This document shows positions 8,080-14,773 of a stretch of DNA of 20,352 bases, piece by piece. The first letter of the stretch is position 1. The number at the start of each line of letters is the position of its first letter. Below the pieces are notes generated by a model. It ran no database searches. It had not been told where the DNA came from and was given only the letters and a program-made list of their open reading frames with translations. The DNA comes from an uncultured Lachnospiraceae bacterium (lineage in GTDB: Bacteria > Bacillota > Clostridia > Lachnospirales > Lachnospiraceae): positions 1 through 20,352 of the forward strand of contig CABSEG010000051.1 of assembly GCA_902476645.1 (NCBI GenBank). The letters are read 5' to 3'. The position numbers were made by a program, and so were the translations under genes.

Positions 8080-10455
8080 TTATCCATTCAAAAGAGCATT
8101 CGCCCCCTGCTTTAAAAGCATGTGATTGATGCGTGGCAGGGAGATCCCAATGGTCTCTTGCAGCACGTCCTCCACCGTTTCCACTGGAATAATTTCCATC
8201 TGCATCTTCAGCTCCTCCGGCAGATCCTTTAAATCGGGCACATTGTCCTTGGGGATCAGCGCTTTGACAATGCCCGCTCTCTGGGCCGCCAGCAGCTTTT
8301 CCTTCAGCCCGCCGATGGGCAGCACCGCTCCTCTGAGGGTGACTTCCCCGGTCATGGCCAGCTTCGGGTCTACCTTGATCCCGGTAAACAGGGATGCCAG
8401 CGCCGTAAAGAGCGTGATTCCCGCAGAGGGACCGTCCTTGGGTACGGCTCCGGAGGGCACATGGATGTGAAGATCCCGCTCCTTGAAATTGATGGAATTT
8501 AAGGGCAGCCTGGATTTAAGCAGACTCAGGGAAATCATAGCCGACTCCTTCATCACATCTCCCAGCTTTCCGGTCAGCACCAGATTCCCGGCCCCCGGCA
8601 TATCCGTAGCTTCAATAAACAGGATCTCGCCTCCCACAGGAGTCCAGGCAAGTCCTGTCACAACTCCGGGCGGATTGTCCTGCTGAGCCATATCGTGTCT
8701 GGCCACCTGGCGTCCCAGCATATCCTCCAGTTCCTCCTCCCTGACGCTGTAGGGAAGTTCGATTTCACCCATCACAATCTTTTCTGAGACAGCCCTGGCA
8801 ATGGCGGCCAACTGCTTCTTTAGCCCACGCACTCCGGCTTCTCTGGTATAATCGCTGATCATCCTTCTCAGTACGGAATCCTGGATGATCACCTGGCCGT
8901 AGGACAGTCCATGTTCTTCAAAGACGGCAGGCACCAAATGATCCCTTCCGATGTGGAACTTTTCGTCTGCCGTATACCCGGAGATTTCAATGACCTCCAT
9001 CCGGTCCAACAGCGGTTCTGGAATGGAGTCCGTAGAATTAGCGGTGGCAATGAAGAACACGTCCGAAAGGTCATAAGGCAAATCCAGATAGTGATCCGTA
9101 AAGCTGTTGTTTTGCTCCGGGTCCAGCACCTCCAGCATGGCGCTGGCCGGATCTCCGCTGAAGCCGCCCTGCATCACCTTGTCAATTTCGTCTAAGACCA
9201 TTACCGGATTGGTGGTTCCCGCCTTTTTCATGCTCTTTAGGATGCTGCCAGGCAGCGCGCCGATATAGGTGCGCCTGTGCCCCCGGATCTCTGCTTCATC
9301 CCGGATTCCGCCCAGGCTTAATCTGACGTATTTCCGGTTCAGGGCATCTGCAATGCTCTTTCCCAGGCTTGTCTTTCCGGTTCCGGGCGGTCCCACCAGC
9401 AGCAGAATAGACCCTTTCATATTCTGTTTCAACTGCATAACAGCCAAGTGCTGCAGGATGCGTTCCTTTACCTTTTCAAGCCCGTAATGTCTCGCATCTA
9501 AGATCTCTCTGGCTCTCCCCAAATTCACAGGCTCCGCTTCGGCCTTTTTCCATGGAAGCTGAAGCAGAAAATCCAGATAGTTCCGGATGATGCTCTCCTC
9601 AGAGCCAGACAGTCCCTGCATCTTCAGCTTATCCAGCTCTGCCAGCGCGGCCTCTTTTACTTCCTCCGGCAGTCCTGCCTCTTCCATCCGCTCTTGATAA
9701 TCCGCGCCTTTTTTGGGCGCATGTTCTTTTCCTTCATTCAACTCCTCCTGAATGGCCTTTAACTGCTCTTTTAACACCTGCTCCCGGTAGAAATGATTGT
9801 ATTTCTTTGACATTTTTTCATTTAACCGGATATTTAGCTCAAAAGACTCTTTTTGCTTAAGCAGCAAGTCCATAAACCGCAGGCTCCGTTCCTTTAGCGA
9901 ATCAGTCTTGAGCAATTGGTATTTTTCCTCCCCGGAAATCGTCAGGAACTGACTTAGATAAGTAATCATCGTATTGATATCGTCAATATCAGCCACGGCC
10001 TTTTCATAGGCCTCTCCATTTTGAAAGTTTTGACTGATATCATGGACCAGCTGTCTTAAATACCCCAGTATCTGAATCCGGCTTTTCTCATCCAGATCAT
10101 CCGTCTCAGGATAGGCCTCATAATCGGCAAACAACAGGTCCCCCTCATGAAACAAACGCTGAATCTGAACCCGCTCCTGAATGACCGCATGCAAAAACAT
10201 ACCTTTTTCATCAGACTTCACCTGACTGACCGTAAAAGTAACACCCAGCTTATGAAAATCCTGTTCATCCAACTCCCCGTGGAGGTTGCTATGCAAAAGC
10301 GGCAATGCCGCAACGGCATCTGTGCTGTTTTCCAGTCTTTCAACCACCTGCGGATTTGTCTCGTTTACCCGAATCCATGTGGTAACTCCGGGAAGCAAAA
10401 CGGTATTGATAACCGGTAATACCATTCCAGTCTCGTATTTATTTCCTACTTCCAT
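8080..10455 (-). CDS. lon: ATP-dependent protease Lon (endopeptidase La)
   Basis: This cytosolic AAA+ serine protease degrades misfolded and regulatory proteins. The 791-residue length is normal for the family (E. coli 784). Residues 1-195 are the substrate-binding LON domain (MVLPVINTVLLPG), 196-300 are helical, and the AAA+ module carries Walker A GPPGTGKT (355-362) and Walker B VMVLDEID (418-425), with an intact RGHRRTYIGALPG pore region. The protease domain has the Ser-Lys dyad, Ser677 in PKDGPSAG and Lys720 in GGLKEK. The ATG is preceded by AGGAGGGG at good spacing. The gene follows a TetR-type regulator after 82 bases, and an 18-bp operator-like palindrome lies directly upstream, so control by that regulator is inferred. 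I saw no CtsR- or HrcA-type site. All expected active residues are present. Confidence 0.97.
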   Translation of the reverse strand: MEVGNKYETGMVLPVINTVLLPGVTTWIRVNETNPQVVERLENSTDAVAALPLLHSNLHGELDEQDFHKLGVTFTVSQVKSDEKGMFLHAVIQERVQIQRLFHEGDLLFADYEAYPETDDLDEKSRIQILGYLRQLVHDISQNFQNGEAYEKAVADIDDINTMITYLSQFLTISGEEKYQLLKTDSLKERSLRFMDLLLKQKESFELNIRLNEKMSKKYNHFYREQVLKEQLKAIQEELNEGKEHAPKKGADYQERMEEAGLPEEVKEAALAELDKLKMQGLSGSEESIIRNYLDFLLQLPWKKAEAEPVNLGRAREILDARHYGLEKVKERILQHLAVMQLKQNMKGSILLLVGPPGTGKTSLGKSIADALNRKYVRLSLGGIRDEAEIRGHRRTYIGALPGSILKSMKKAGTTNPVMVLDEIDKVMQGGFSGDPASAMLEVLDPEQNNSFTDHYLDLPYDLSDVFFIATANSTDSIPEPLLDRMEVIEISGYTADEKFHIGRDHLVPAVFEEHGLSYGQVIIQDSVLRRMISDYTREAGVRGLKKQLAAIARAVSEKIVMGEIELPYSVREEELEDMLGRQVARHDMAQQDNPPGVVTGLAWTPVGGEILFIEATDMPGAGNLVLTGKLGDVMKESAMISLSLLKSRLPLNSINFKERDLHIHVPSGAVPKDGPSAGITLFTALASLFTGIKVDPKLAMTGEVTLRGAVLPIGGLKEKLLAAQRAGIVKALIPKDNVPDLKDLPEELKMQMEIIPVETVEDVLQETIGISLPRINHMLLKQGANALLNG

Positions 10456-10471
10456 AGATACCCCTCCTATT

Positions 10472-10489
10472 TAAATGAATGTTCGTTTA
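10472..10489. promoter_or_regulatory. Operator-like palindrome upstream of lon (site 1)
   Basis: TAAATGAATGTTCGTTTA is nearly palindromic; with the flanking bases (10471-10490) the arms match at eight of nine positions. It matches the site in the tetR promoter at 15 of 18 positions. It lies 16 bases before the lon ATG, between a TTGTCA and the ribosome site. Binding by the adjacent TetR-type protein is inferred. No good -10 for lon is visible, though one could overlap this site. Confidence 0.6.
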
Positions 10490-10506
10490 ATATTGTGACA
10501 AAAGAC

Positions 10507-10527
10507 AGCGGGATGCAACATCCCGCT
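10507..10527 (-). terminator. Short GC-rich hairpin after the TetR-family gene
   Basis: AGCGGGATG and CATCCCGCT form a perfect 9-bp stem with a three-base loop, 10 bases after the regulator's stop codon. On the minus strand it is followed by GTCTTTTGTC, a poor T-run. It may be a partial terminator, allowing some read-through into lon. Confidence 0.5.
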
Positions 10528-10537
10528 TTCCTGCCTG

Positions 10538-11104
10538 TTAAGGCATTAAAACCGCATTCTGTACGATTTGTATCAACTCCTCCAGTAATTTCTCCTGTTT
10601 TGCGCAGTCCCTATGGGTATCGACTGCAATCGCCTTTACCGGGTAAAAGATGAGAGCTGCCAGGCACTCATCGCTGTAGGGTTTGATGAGCCTTTCCTTT
10701 TTCATCTCTGATATCAGACTGAAAATATGGCATAAGCCCTTTTTCCCTGAACATTTACTGGCCATGGCAGGACAGTTGGAAAACTGCTCCACGAAACTAA
10801 AGGCCTCCGGGTTTTCCCGCATATAAGCGTAATAGCCCCGCATTAAGGTTTCAATGATATTGGCACTATCCATCTCCGGCTGCAGACAGTTAAGCAGATA
10901 GCAAAACACTTTCTCAGAATATTCCTGATAAATGTCCTTTAGCATATCCTCTTTGTTTTCAAAGTAGATATAAACGGTTGCAGGGGAAACCTCCGCCATC
11001 TTTGCGATTTTAGAAATAGACGTGCCGTGAAATCCTTCCTGCAACATGATCTTTATCACGGCTTCCTTAATACGTTGTTCCTTCTCATCATCTTTCCTGC
11101 GCAT
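10538..11104 (-). CDS. TetR/AcrR-family transcriptional regulator
   Basis: The 188-residue protein has the family's N-terminal DNA-binding helices at about 10-55: EAVIKIMLQEGFHGTSISKIA, then AEVSPATVYIYFENKEDML. The C-terminal ligand domain (about 60-188) has no assignable ligand. It carries seven cysteines, at 68, 73, 111, 118, 125, 147 and 167, with three spaced exactly seven apart, so a redox or metal signal is conceivable but unproven. Its own promoter contains a palindrome inside the spacer, as expected for autorepression, and a near-identical site precedes lon downstream. AGGTG before the ATG is a modest ribosome site. Most family members are repressors released by a small molecule. Here the likely targets are its own gene and lon. 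Confidence 0.9.
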   Translation of the reverse strand: MRRKDDEKEQRIKEAVIKIMLQEGFHGTSISKIAKMAEVSPATVYIYFENKEDMLKDIYQEYSEKVFCYLLNCLQPEMDSANIIETLMRGYYAYMRENPEAFSFVEQFSNCPAMASKCSGKKGLCHIFSLISEMKKERLIKPYSDECLAALIFYPVKAIAVDTHRDCAKQEKLLEELIQIVQNAVLMP

Positions 11105-11123
11105 ATCGACACCTCGTAATTCT

Positions 11124-11152
11124 ATAATAAATGTTCATTCATTTATTGTCAA
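11124..11152 (-). promoter_or_regulatory. tetR promoter with embedded operator (site 2)
   Basis: On the minus strand TTGACA (11147-11152) and TATTAT (11124-11129) are separated by 17 bases. The spacer is almost filled by TAAATGAATGAACATTTA (11128-11145), whose outer arms are palindromic and which differs from the lon-proximal site at only three positions. A repressor bound here would block polymerase. Confidence 0.75.
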
Positions 11153-11214
11153 GCATTTTTTTCATAAATCTGAAAATGCCGGTAAGTCAGACTTCTTTTT
11201 GTTCGCAATGTCTC

Positions 11215-11877
11215 TTAAAAAACAGGAAACACACTTCGATCCATGGGAACCCCCGCCAGCTTCACAAGACGATTCAATCCGATGGATGCAATGGTCACCA
11301 CGCTTTCCCCGTGGATAAAATCGGTGGCGCTGGCATCAAACAGGATGTTTCCCTGCGCCGGAAATTCTTCATCCCCCTCCCAGAAGAGAAAGCGTACTGG
11401 AATGCATGCAAAGGCATCCAGCTCATACCCTGCATCCGACCAGGGCAGCTTTCTGCCGTTTAGCTTTTCACAGGATTCCCGAAGTTCCTTTACATGACCG
11501 TTAAACATCCTGGAAAAGGGCTCGATGACTCCCTGCTGAAACGCCTTTGAAAAAGGAGACGTACCTTTCAACTGGTCGAATCTTACCCAGTTGTCTTCAA
11601 AATGAGCGTTGGGGGACACGTATCCGAACAGGGTATAGACATTCAGCTGCTCATTGCAGGTTACCGGCTCCTGATCTTCCATGGCGATAATTTTACCGTT
11701 TTCCCTGTGGATGCCCAGCTTTCTTCCAAAATGTCGGATGGTAAGCCACTCTCCCTCTTCTTTCAATTCCGGCAGCCTTTTTCGCAACTCTGTTTGATCC
11801 ATGCTCAAAAATTTGTTTCGCCACTGCTCACACCATTTCTCATAGTTGTTGGTTTCTTCCCTTTGTATCTTATCCAT
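11215..11877 (-). CDS. DUF3786 domain-containing protein
   Basis: The 220-residue protein has no signal peptide or membrane segment and is probably cytosolic. The C-terminal half carries the pattern I associate with DUF3786: a middle FxQLKGTSPFSKAF-like stretch, PVRFLFWEGDEEFPAQGNIL, FDASATDFIHGES, then a helix IGLNRLVKLAG. The biochemical role of this family is not known to me. In other genomes I recall it in anaerobes, sometimes near corrinoid or iron-sulfur proteins, but no such partner is seen here. The ATG follows GAGAGGAGCGAAAGAGG, and a good promoter lies 27-56 bases upstream. The gene could be read on into tetR and lon, since no clear terminator separates them. The family call is from memory of its motifs. 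Confidence 0.65.
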   Translation of the reverse strand: MDKIQREETNNYEKWCEQWRNKFLSMDQTELRKRLPELKEEGEWLTIRHFGRKLGIHRENGKIIAMEDQEPVTCNEQLNVYTLFGYVSPNAHFEDNWVRFDQLKGTSPFSKAFQQGVIEPFSRMFNGHVKELRESCEKLNGRKLPWSDAGYELDAFACIPVRFLFWEGDEEFPAQGNILFDASATDFIHGESVVTIASIGLNRLVKLAGVPMDRSVFPVF

Positions 11878-11903
11878 CCTCTTTCGCTCCTCTCATTGGC
11901 TTC

Positions 11904-11933
11904 ATTATAACACATATCAACGATCTATTCCAA
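11904..11933 (-). promoter_or_regulatory. Promoter of the DUF3786 gene
   Basis: TTGGAA (11928-11933) and a perfect TATAAT (11904-11909) are 18 bases apart on the minus strand and lie 27 bases before the ATG. Confidence 0.65.
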
Positions 11934-11953
11934 ACGAACTCTTTTTCATTTGG

Positions 11954-11990
11954 AGGCTGACGCCACTGAGTGATGCTCTGCAGTCAGCCT
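11954..11990. repeat. Hairpin flanking the Fic fragment
   Basis: AGGCTGAC (11954-11961) pairs perfectly with GTCAGCCT (11983-11990), with a smaller GAG/CTC pairing inside. Neither strand has a strong T-run. It may be a decayed terminator or the edge of a deleted element. Confidence 0.35.
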
Positions 11991-11997
11991 TCTTTAG

Positions 11998-12204
11998 AAC
12001 CAGGAAGTAAAAAATGCTTATGCTGCTTATGAACGATTTTCCGAACCAGATCCATATAGTATCGAGAACTTAAAGCAGTTTCTCAGTATTATGACAAAAT
12101 ATGTTGTGGAGGAACCTGGTGACTTTAGGCGAGGCGAAGAAGGCGTATTTAACGGTGATCAGTGCATTTTTATGGCACCGCCTGCACGATTCGTTCCACA
12201 ATAG
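11998..12204 (+). pseudogene. Fic-family protein fragment
   Basis: A 68-codon stretch between two in-frame TAGs, without a start codon, reads NQEVKNAYAAYERF, then PDPYSIENLKQFLSIMTKYV, VEEPGDFRRGEEGVFNGDQ and APPARFVPQ. This matches the part of Fic proteins just before the catalytic motif (DPYS-L--AH-IMT--LVEE-G-FR---VGVF). The HPFxxGNGR motif that carries AMP-transfer activity is absent and is not found downstream. There is no promoter or ribosome site. It is the middle of a gene, on the strand opposite to its neighbours, and is best read as a leftover of a lost Fic gene. Confidence 0.75.
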
Positions 12205-12422
12205 GAATCACGTTGCACTTGGTTATTGTCGAACAGAGCAGCAAAGCTGCGGATAGATAGACGAACAGATGCTTCGCCATTTGCAAAACGCTCTATTAAA
12301 ACTAAAATTTTCCCAACCTCCATCGTTGCTTTTTTGCCTGATGGTATTGGATAAAGGTCTGATTCCAAACTCTGATGGATAAGGCCTGGCAGCAGGCTTT
12401 CTGACTATGAAGACAGAAAAAT
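12205..12422. other. Unassigned stretch between the Fic fragment and the MATE terminator
   Basis: Frames on both strands are short and interrupted and none resembles a family I know. It may be further decayed sequence from the same loss event as the Fic fragment. Confidence 0.4.
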
Positions 12423-12468
12423 GAGGGTGTCGCAAAATCATCAAATTAGATGATGGCGCGATACCCTC
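12423..12468 (-). terminator. Intrinsic terminator of the MATE gene
   Basis: GAGGGTGTCGC (12423-12433) pairs with GCGATACCCTC (12458-12468) with one G-T pair, and an inner ATCATC/GATGAT pairing extends the stem past a small internal loop. On the minus strand ATTTTTCTG follows. It lies about 65 bases after the MATE stop codon. The long imperfect stem could also derive from an insertion-sequence end. Confidence 0.65.
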
Positions 12469-12532
12469 TTTCCATAAAAATAACGCGCTCTTAAGTTTTT
12501 CAACGCTAAAATACAATGCGCTGCTTGACAGA

Positions 12533-13867
12533 TTAGGTTTTCTTATTCCTCTGCTTTAGGAGATAATATCCCACGCCCAACGCATCCGCCAGAAGCCAGC
12601 CGATGGGTATGGACCACCAGATTCCCACTACGCCAAAGAATGGAATTGCAGACAGGGAATAGGATAATCCCACTCGGATTCCCAGGGATACTACGGTGAG
12701 CACCACAGACATGCCGGGCTTTCCAAGAGCCCGGTAGAGTCCGTAGAGCAAAAACAGTCCTCCGATCAGACAATAGAAGGAACCCTCAATGCGCAGATAT
12801 CGGACGCCTTCTGCGATGACGGCCGCTTCCTTCGCATCGATGAACAACGTCATCAGCGGCTTTGCAAACGCAAAAACGCAGAGAGAGATAAACAAGCCAA
12901 AGGACATAGAGGTTAAAACTGCCACCCGGATGCCTTTTTTGATGCGGCCCATTTTCTCTGCGCCATAATTTTGAGCCACAAAAATGGAAAAGGCATTTCC
13001 AAAATCCTGAACGGGAAGGTACGCAAAAGCATCGATTTTCACGGCGGCGGCAAACGCTGCCATGATCGTGGTTCCGAAGCTGTTGACCAGGCCCTGCACG
13101 GCCAAAATGCCCAGATTCATAATCGACTGCTGCAGACAAGTTAGGGCAGAAAAACTGGTGATTTCCCGAACGCGCTCCATGCGAAGCCGAACCTGTCTGT
13201 CCTTTTTCAGCAGTTCCGGAAATTTGATCTTTGTGTAAATGGCAATCCCGACTCCGGAAACATATTGGGAAATCACGGTGGCCTCTGCGGCACCGGCTAC
13301 GCCACGGTTTAAACCCGCCACAAAAAGCAGGTCCAGCCCAATATTCAGACAGGCTGAGACCGCCAAAAAGATAAGCGGGACCATGGAATTTCCCAGGGAA
13401 CGCAGCAAAGAGGCAAAAAAGTTATAGAGAAAAATGCCGATCAGACCAGCAAATATTACAATCAGATATTCTCTCATCAGTCCTACCAGCTCAGAGGGTG
13501 TACGCAACATCCATATGATCCAATCAATCCCGATGAAAATCGCCACATTTAAGATTATGGTGATGATGCCAAGAAGCGTAAAAGAAGCCAAAATTCCTTC
13601 TTTGAGTCCATGCACGTCTTTTTTTCCGAAGCGAATCGAAAAAACAGTTCCGCTTCCCATAGCTAATCCCAGCAGAATGGAGGTAAGGAAGGTCATCAGT
13701 GAAAATGCGGAACCTACCGCTGCCAGTGCGTCTGCACCAAGAAATCTTCCCACAATCAACGTATCCGCAATATTATAGCATTGCTGCAAAAGATCCCCCA
13801 AAATCATTGGCAGAGCAAAACGCAGCATCGTTTTCATGACAGGTCCCTGTGTTAATTCGTTTTCCAT
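12533..13867 (-). CDS. MATE-family multidrug/Na+ antiporter
   Basis: The protein is a 12-segment inner-membrane efflux pump built of two homologous halves. The first half opens with MLRFALPMILGDLLQQCYNI, ADTLIVGRFLGADALAAVG; the second half shows the matching LTCLQQSIMNLGILAVQGLV. Family members expel cationic drugs or dyes in exchange for Na+ or H+. I chose the ATG at 13867 (444 residues, MENELTQGP) because GGTGG lies eight bases upstream; the ATG 21 bases earlier (13888) has no ribosome site. Expression comes from a consensus promoter back-to-back with that of an Lrp/AsnC-type regulator, which is therefore the likely controller. The substrate cannot be inferred. All segments appear intact. 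Confidence 0.93.
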   Translation of the reverse strand: MENELTQGPVMKTMLRFALPMILGDLLQQCYNIADTLIVGRFLGADALAAVGSAFSLMTFLTSILLGLAMGSGTVFSIRFGKKDVHGLKEGILASFTLLGIITIILNVAIFIGIDWIIWMLRTPSELVGLMREYLIVIFAGLIGIFLYNFFASLLRSLGNSMVPLIFLAVSACLNIGLDLLFVAGLNRGVAGAAEATVISQYVSGVGIAIYTKIKFPELLKKDRQVRLRMERVREITSFSALTCLQQSIMNLGILAVQGLVNSFGTTIMAAFAAAVKIDAFAYLPVQDFGNAFSIFVAQNYGAEKMGRIKKGIRVAVLTSMSFGLFISLCVFAFAKPLMTLFIDAKEAAVIAEGVRYLRIEGSFYCLIGGLFLLYGLYRALGKPGMSVVLTVVSLGIRVGLSYSLSAIPFFGVVGIWWSIPIGWLLADALGVGYYLLKQRNKKT

Positions 13868-13919
13868 TTCGTTCACCACCGATTTCATTACGAAATTTTT
13901 TGATTAACATTTGTAATTT

Positions 13920-13948
13920 ATTATATTTTGAAATCAATATGGTGTCAA
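13920..13948 (-). promoter_or_regulatory. Promoter of the MATE gene
   Basis: TTGACA (13943-13948) and TATAAT (13920-13925) with a 17-base spacer match consensus completely. The -35 box lies 19 bases from the -35 of the divergent regulator promoter, so one bound protein could affect both. Confidence 0.85.
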
Positions 13949-13967
13949 GTTTAATATTACGTTTCAC

Positions 13968-13997
13968 TTGACTCTTTTCAAAAAAAGGTTGTATAAT
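13968..13997 (+). promoter_or_regulatory. Promoter of the Lrp/AsnC-type regulator
   Basis: TTGACT (13968-13973) and TATAAT (13992-13997) are 18 bases apart. The in-frame ATG at 13996 overlaps this -10 box and so cannot be the start of the regulator, which supports the start at 14038. Confidence 0.8.
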
Positions 13998-14037
13998 GGC
14001 GGCAAATGGTATAGGAATGGAAAGGAGATGTGATCTT

Positions 14038-14496
14038 ATGTTTTTAAATGGTCTTGACGAATTGGATCAGAAAATCGTCCGGCTTCTCATACAGAATGCC
14101 AGAATATCCTATTCTGACATTGGACAGCAGGTGGGAATCTCACGGGTTGCCGTGAAGATGCGCGTACAGGCCCTTGAGAAAAAAGGCATAATCGAAGAGT
14201 ATACCACAATCATCAATCCTCAAAAAATCAGCGGAGCCATTTCCTGTTATTTTGAAATTGAAACTACGCCGGACGCGCTCATGGAGGTTGCCAACCTGCT
14301 TCGTCAAAATGATGTCATTACGCAAATCTATCGCGTCACGGGAAAGTGCAAGCTCCATGTCCATGCAGTCGCTTCTTCCAATGAAGAGCTCGAAACACTG
14401 ATTTATGGCACCATCGACAAACTTCCCGGCGTGCTGGAATATACCTGCAATGTCATATTATCCAGAATCAAGGATATCAAGGGACTTCGGCTGTAA
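14038..14496 (+). CDS. Lrp/AsnC-family transcriptional regulator
   Basis: The 152-residue protein has the usual family length. Residues about 5-60 are the helix-turn-helix (LDQKIVRLLIQNARISYSDI, GQQVGISRVAVKMRVQALEKKGII), and about 65-150 are the RAM-type ligand-binding fold (ISCYFEIETT, ITQIYRVTGKCKLHVHAVAS, LPGVLEYTCNVILSRI). Such proteins form dimers to octamers and sense amino acids or other small metabolites. The start at 14038 is supported by AAAGGAGA about ten bases upstream and by the -10 box that rules out the 13996 ATG. The gene is divergent from the MATE efflux gene with overlapping control DNA, so local regulation of that pump is likely. The ligand is unknown. It converges on a decayed LysR-type frame at its 3' end. 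Confidence 0.92.
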   Translation: MFLNGLDELDQKIVRLLIQNARISYSDIGQQVGISRVAVKMRVQALEKKGIIEEYTTIINPQKISGAISCYFEIETTPDALMEVANLLRQNDVITQIYRVTGKCKLHVHAVASSNEELETLIYGTIDKLPGVLEYTCNVILSRIKDIKGLRL

Positions 14497-14746
14497 AAGA
14501 GCATCCAAAAATTTCATTCCTTCTGTTTGTATGGAGTAGAGGACACAGCAAAGGGTGGAGCTTCATCATCCAATTTGGTGACAAAACTTCGCCCCTTCCC
14601 ATCATCATCTCTCTATGTTTCGTCCCATAAATCTTTTTTGTTTCTTCTACAAACCCTGTTTCCGTGATATGCAGAAGCTTTGCTGCCTTCGTGATATTTT
14701 CCTCTCTTGCCATCATTAAAAAGTTTCTTAATACCCGGATCTCCAC
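14477..14746 (-). pseudogene. Truncated LysR-type regulator fused to unrelated sequence
   Basis: The frame starts at GTG (14744-14746), eight bases after GGGAGG and 27 bases past the sbcC stop. Residues 1-29 (MEIRVLRNFLMMAREENITK, AAKLLHITE) match the start of the LysR-type helix-turn-helix. The next expected QPTLSRQ segment is missing, and 60 residues of unrecognised sequence follow, overlapping the end of the Lrp-type gene. In a neighbouring frame (about 14518-14595) the same stretch reads GRSFVTKLDDEAPPFAVSST then PYKQKE and a stop, which looks more protein-like. The likely history is a deletion that joined the start of a LysR gene to the end of another gene, followed by a frameshift. No working regulator is expected. 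Confidence 0.6.
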
Positions 14747-14773
14747 CTTCTATACCTCCCAAGCTTCTTTCTC

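Noticed and set aside
7774..8087. Two overlapping minus-strand frames of about 70 codons upstream of the GH2 gene
   Set aside because: One spans the lon terminator and both are low-complexity and family-less; the third frame carries the recognisable tail remnant.
12223..12516. 97-codon minus-strand frame downstream of the MATE gene
   Set aside because: It reads through the MATE terminator hairpin, matches no family and has no ribosome site.
13996..14037. Earlier ATG adding 14 residues to the Lrp/AsnC-type regulator
   Set aside because: This ATG overlaps the -10 box TATAAT, so it cannot be on the transcript; the 14038 start has a ribosome site.
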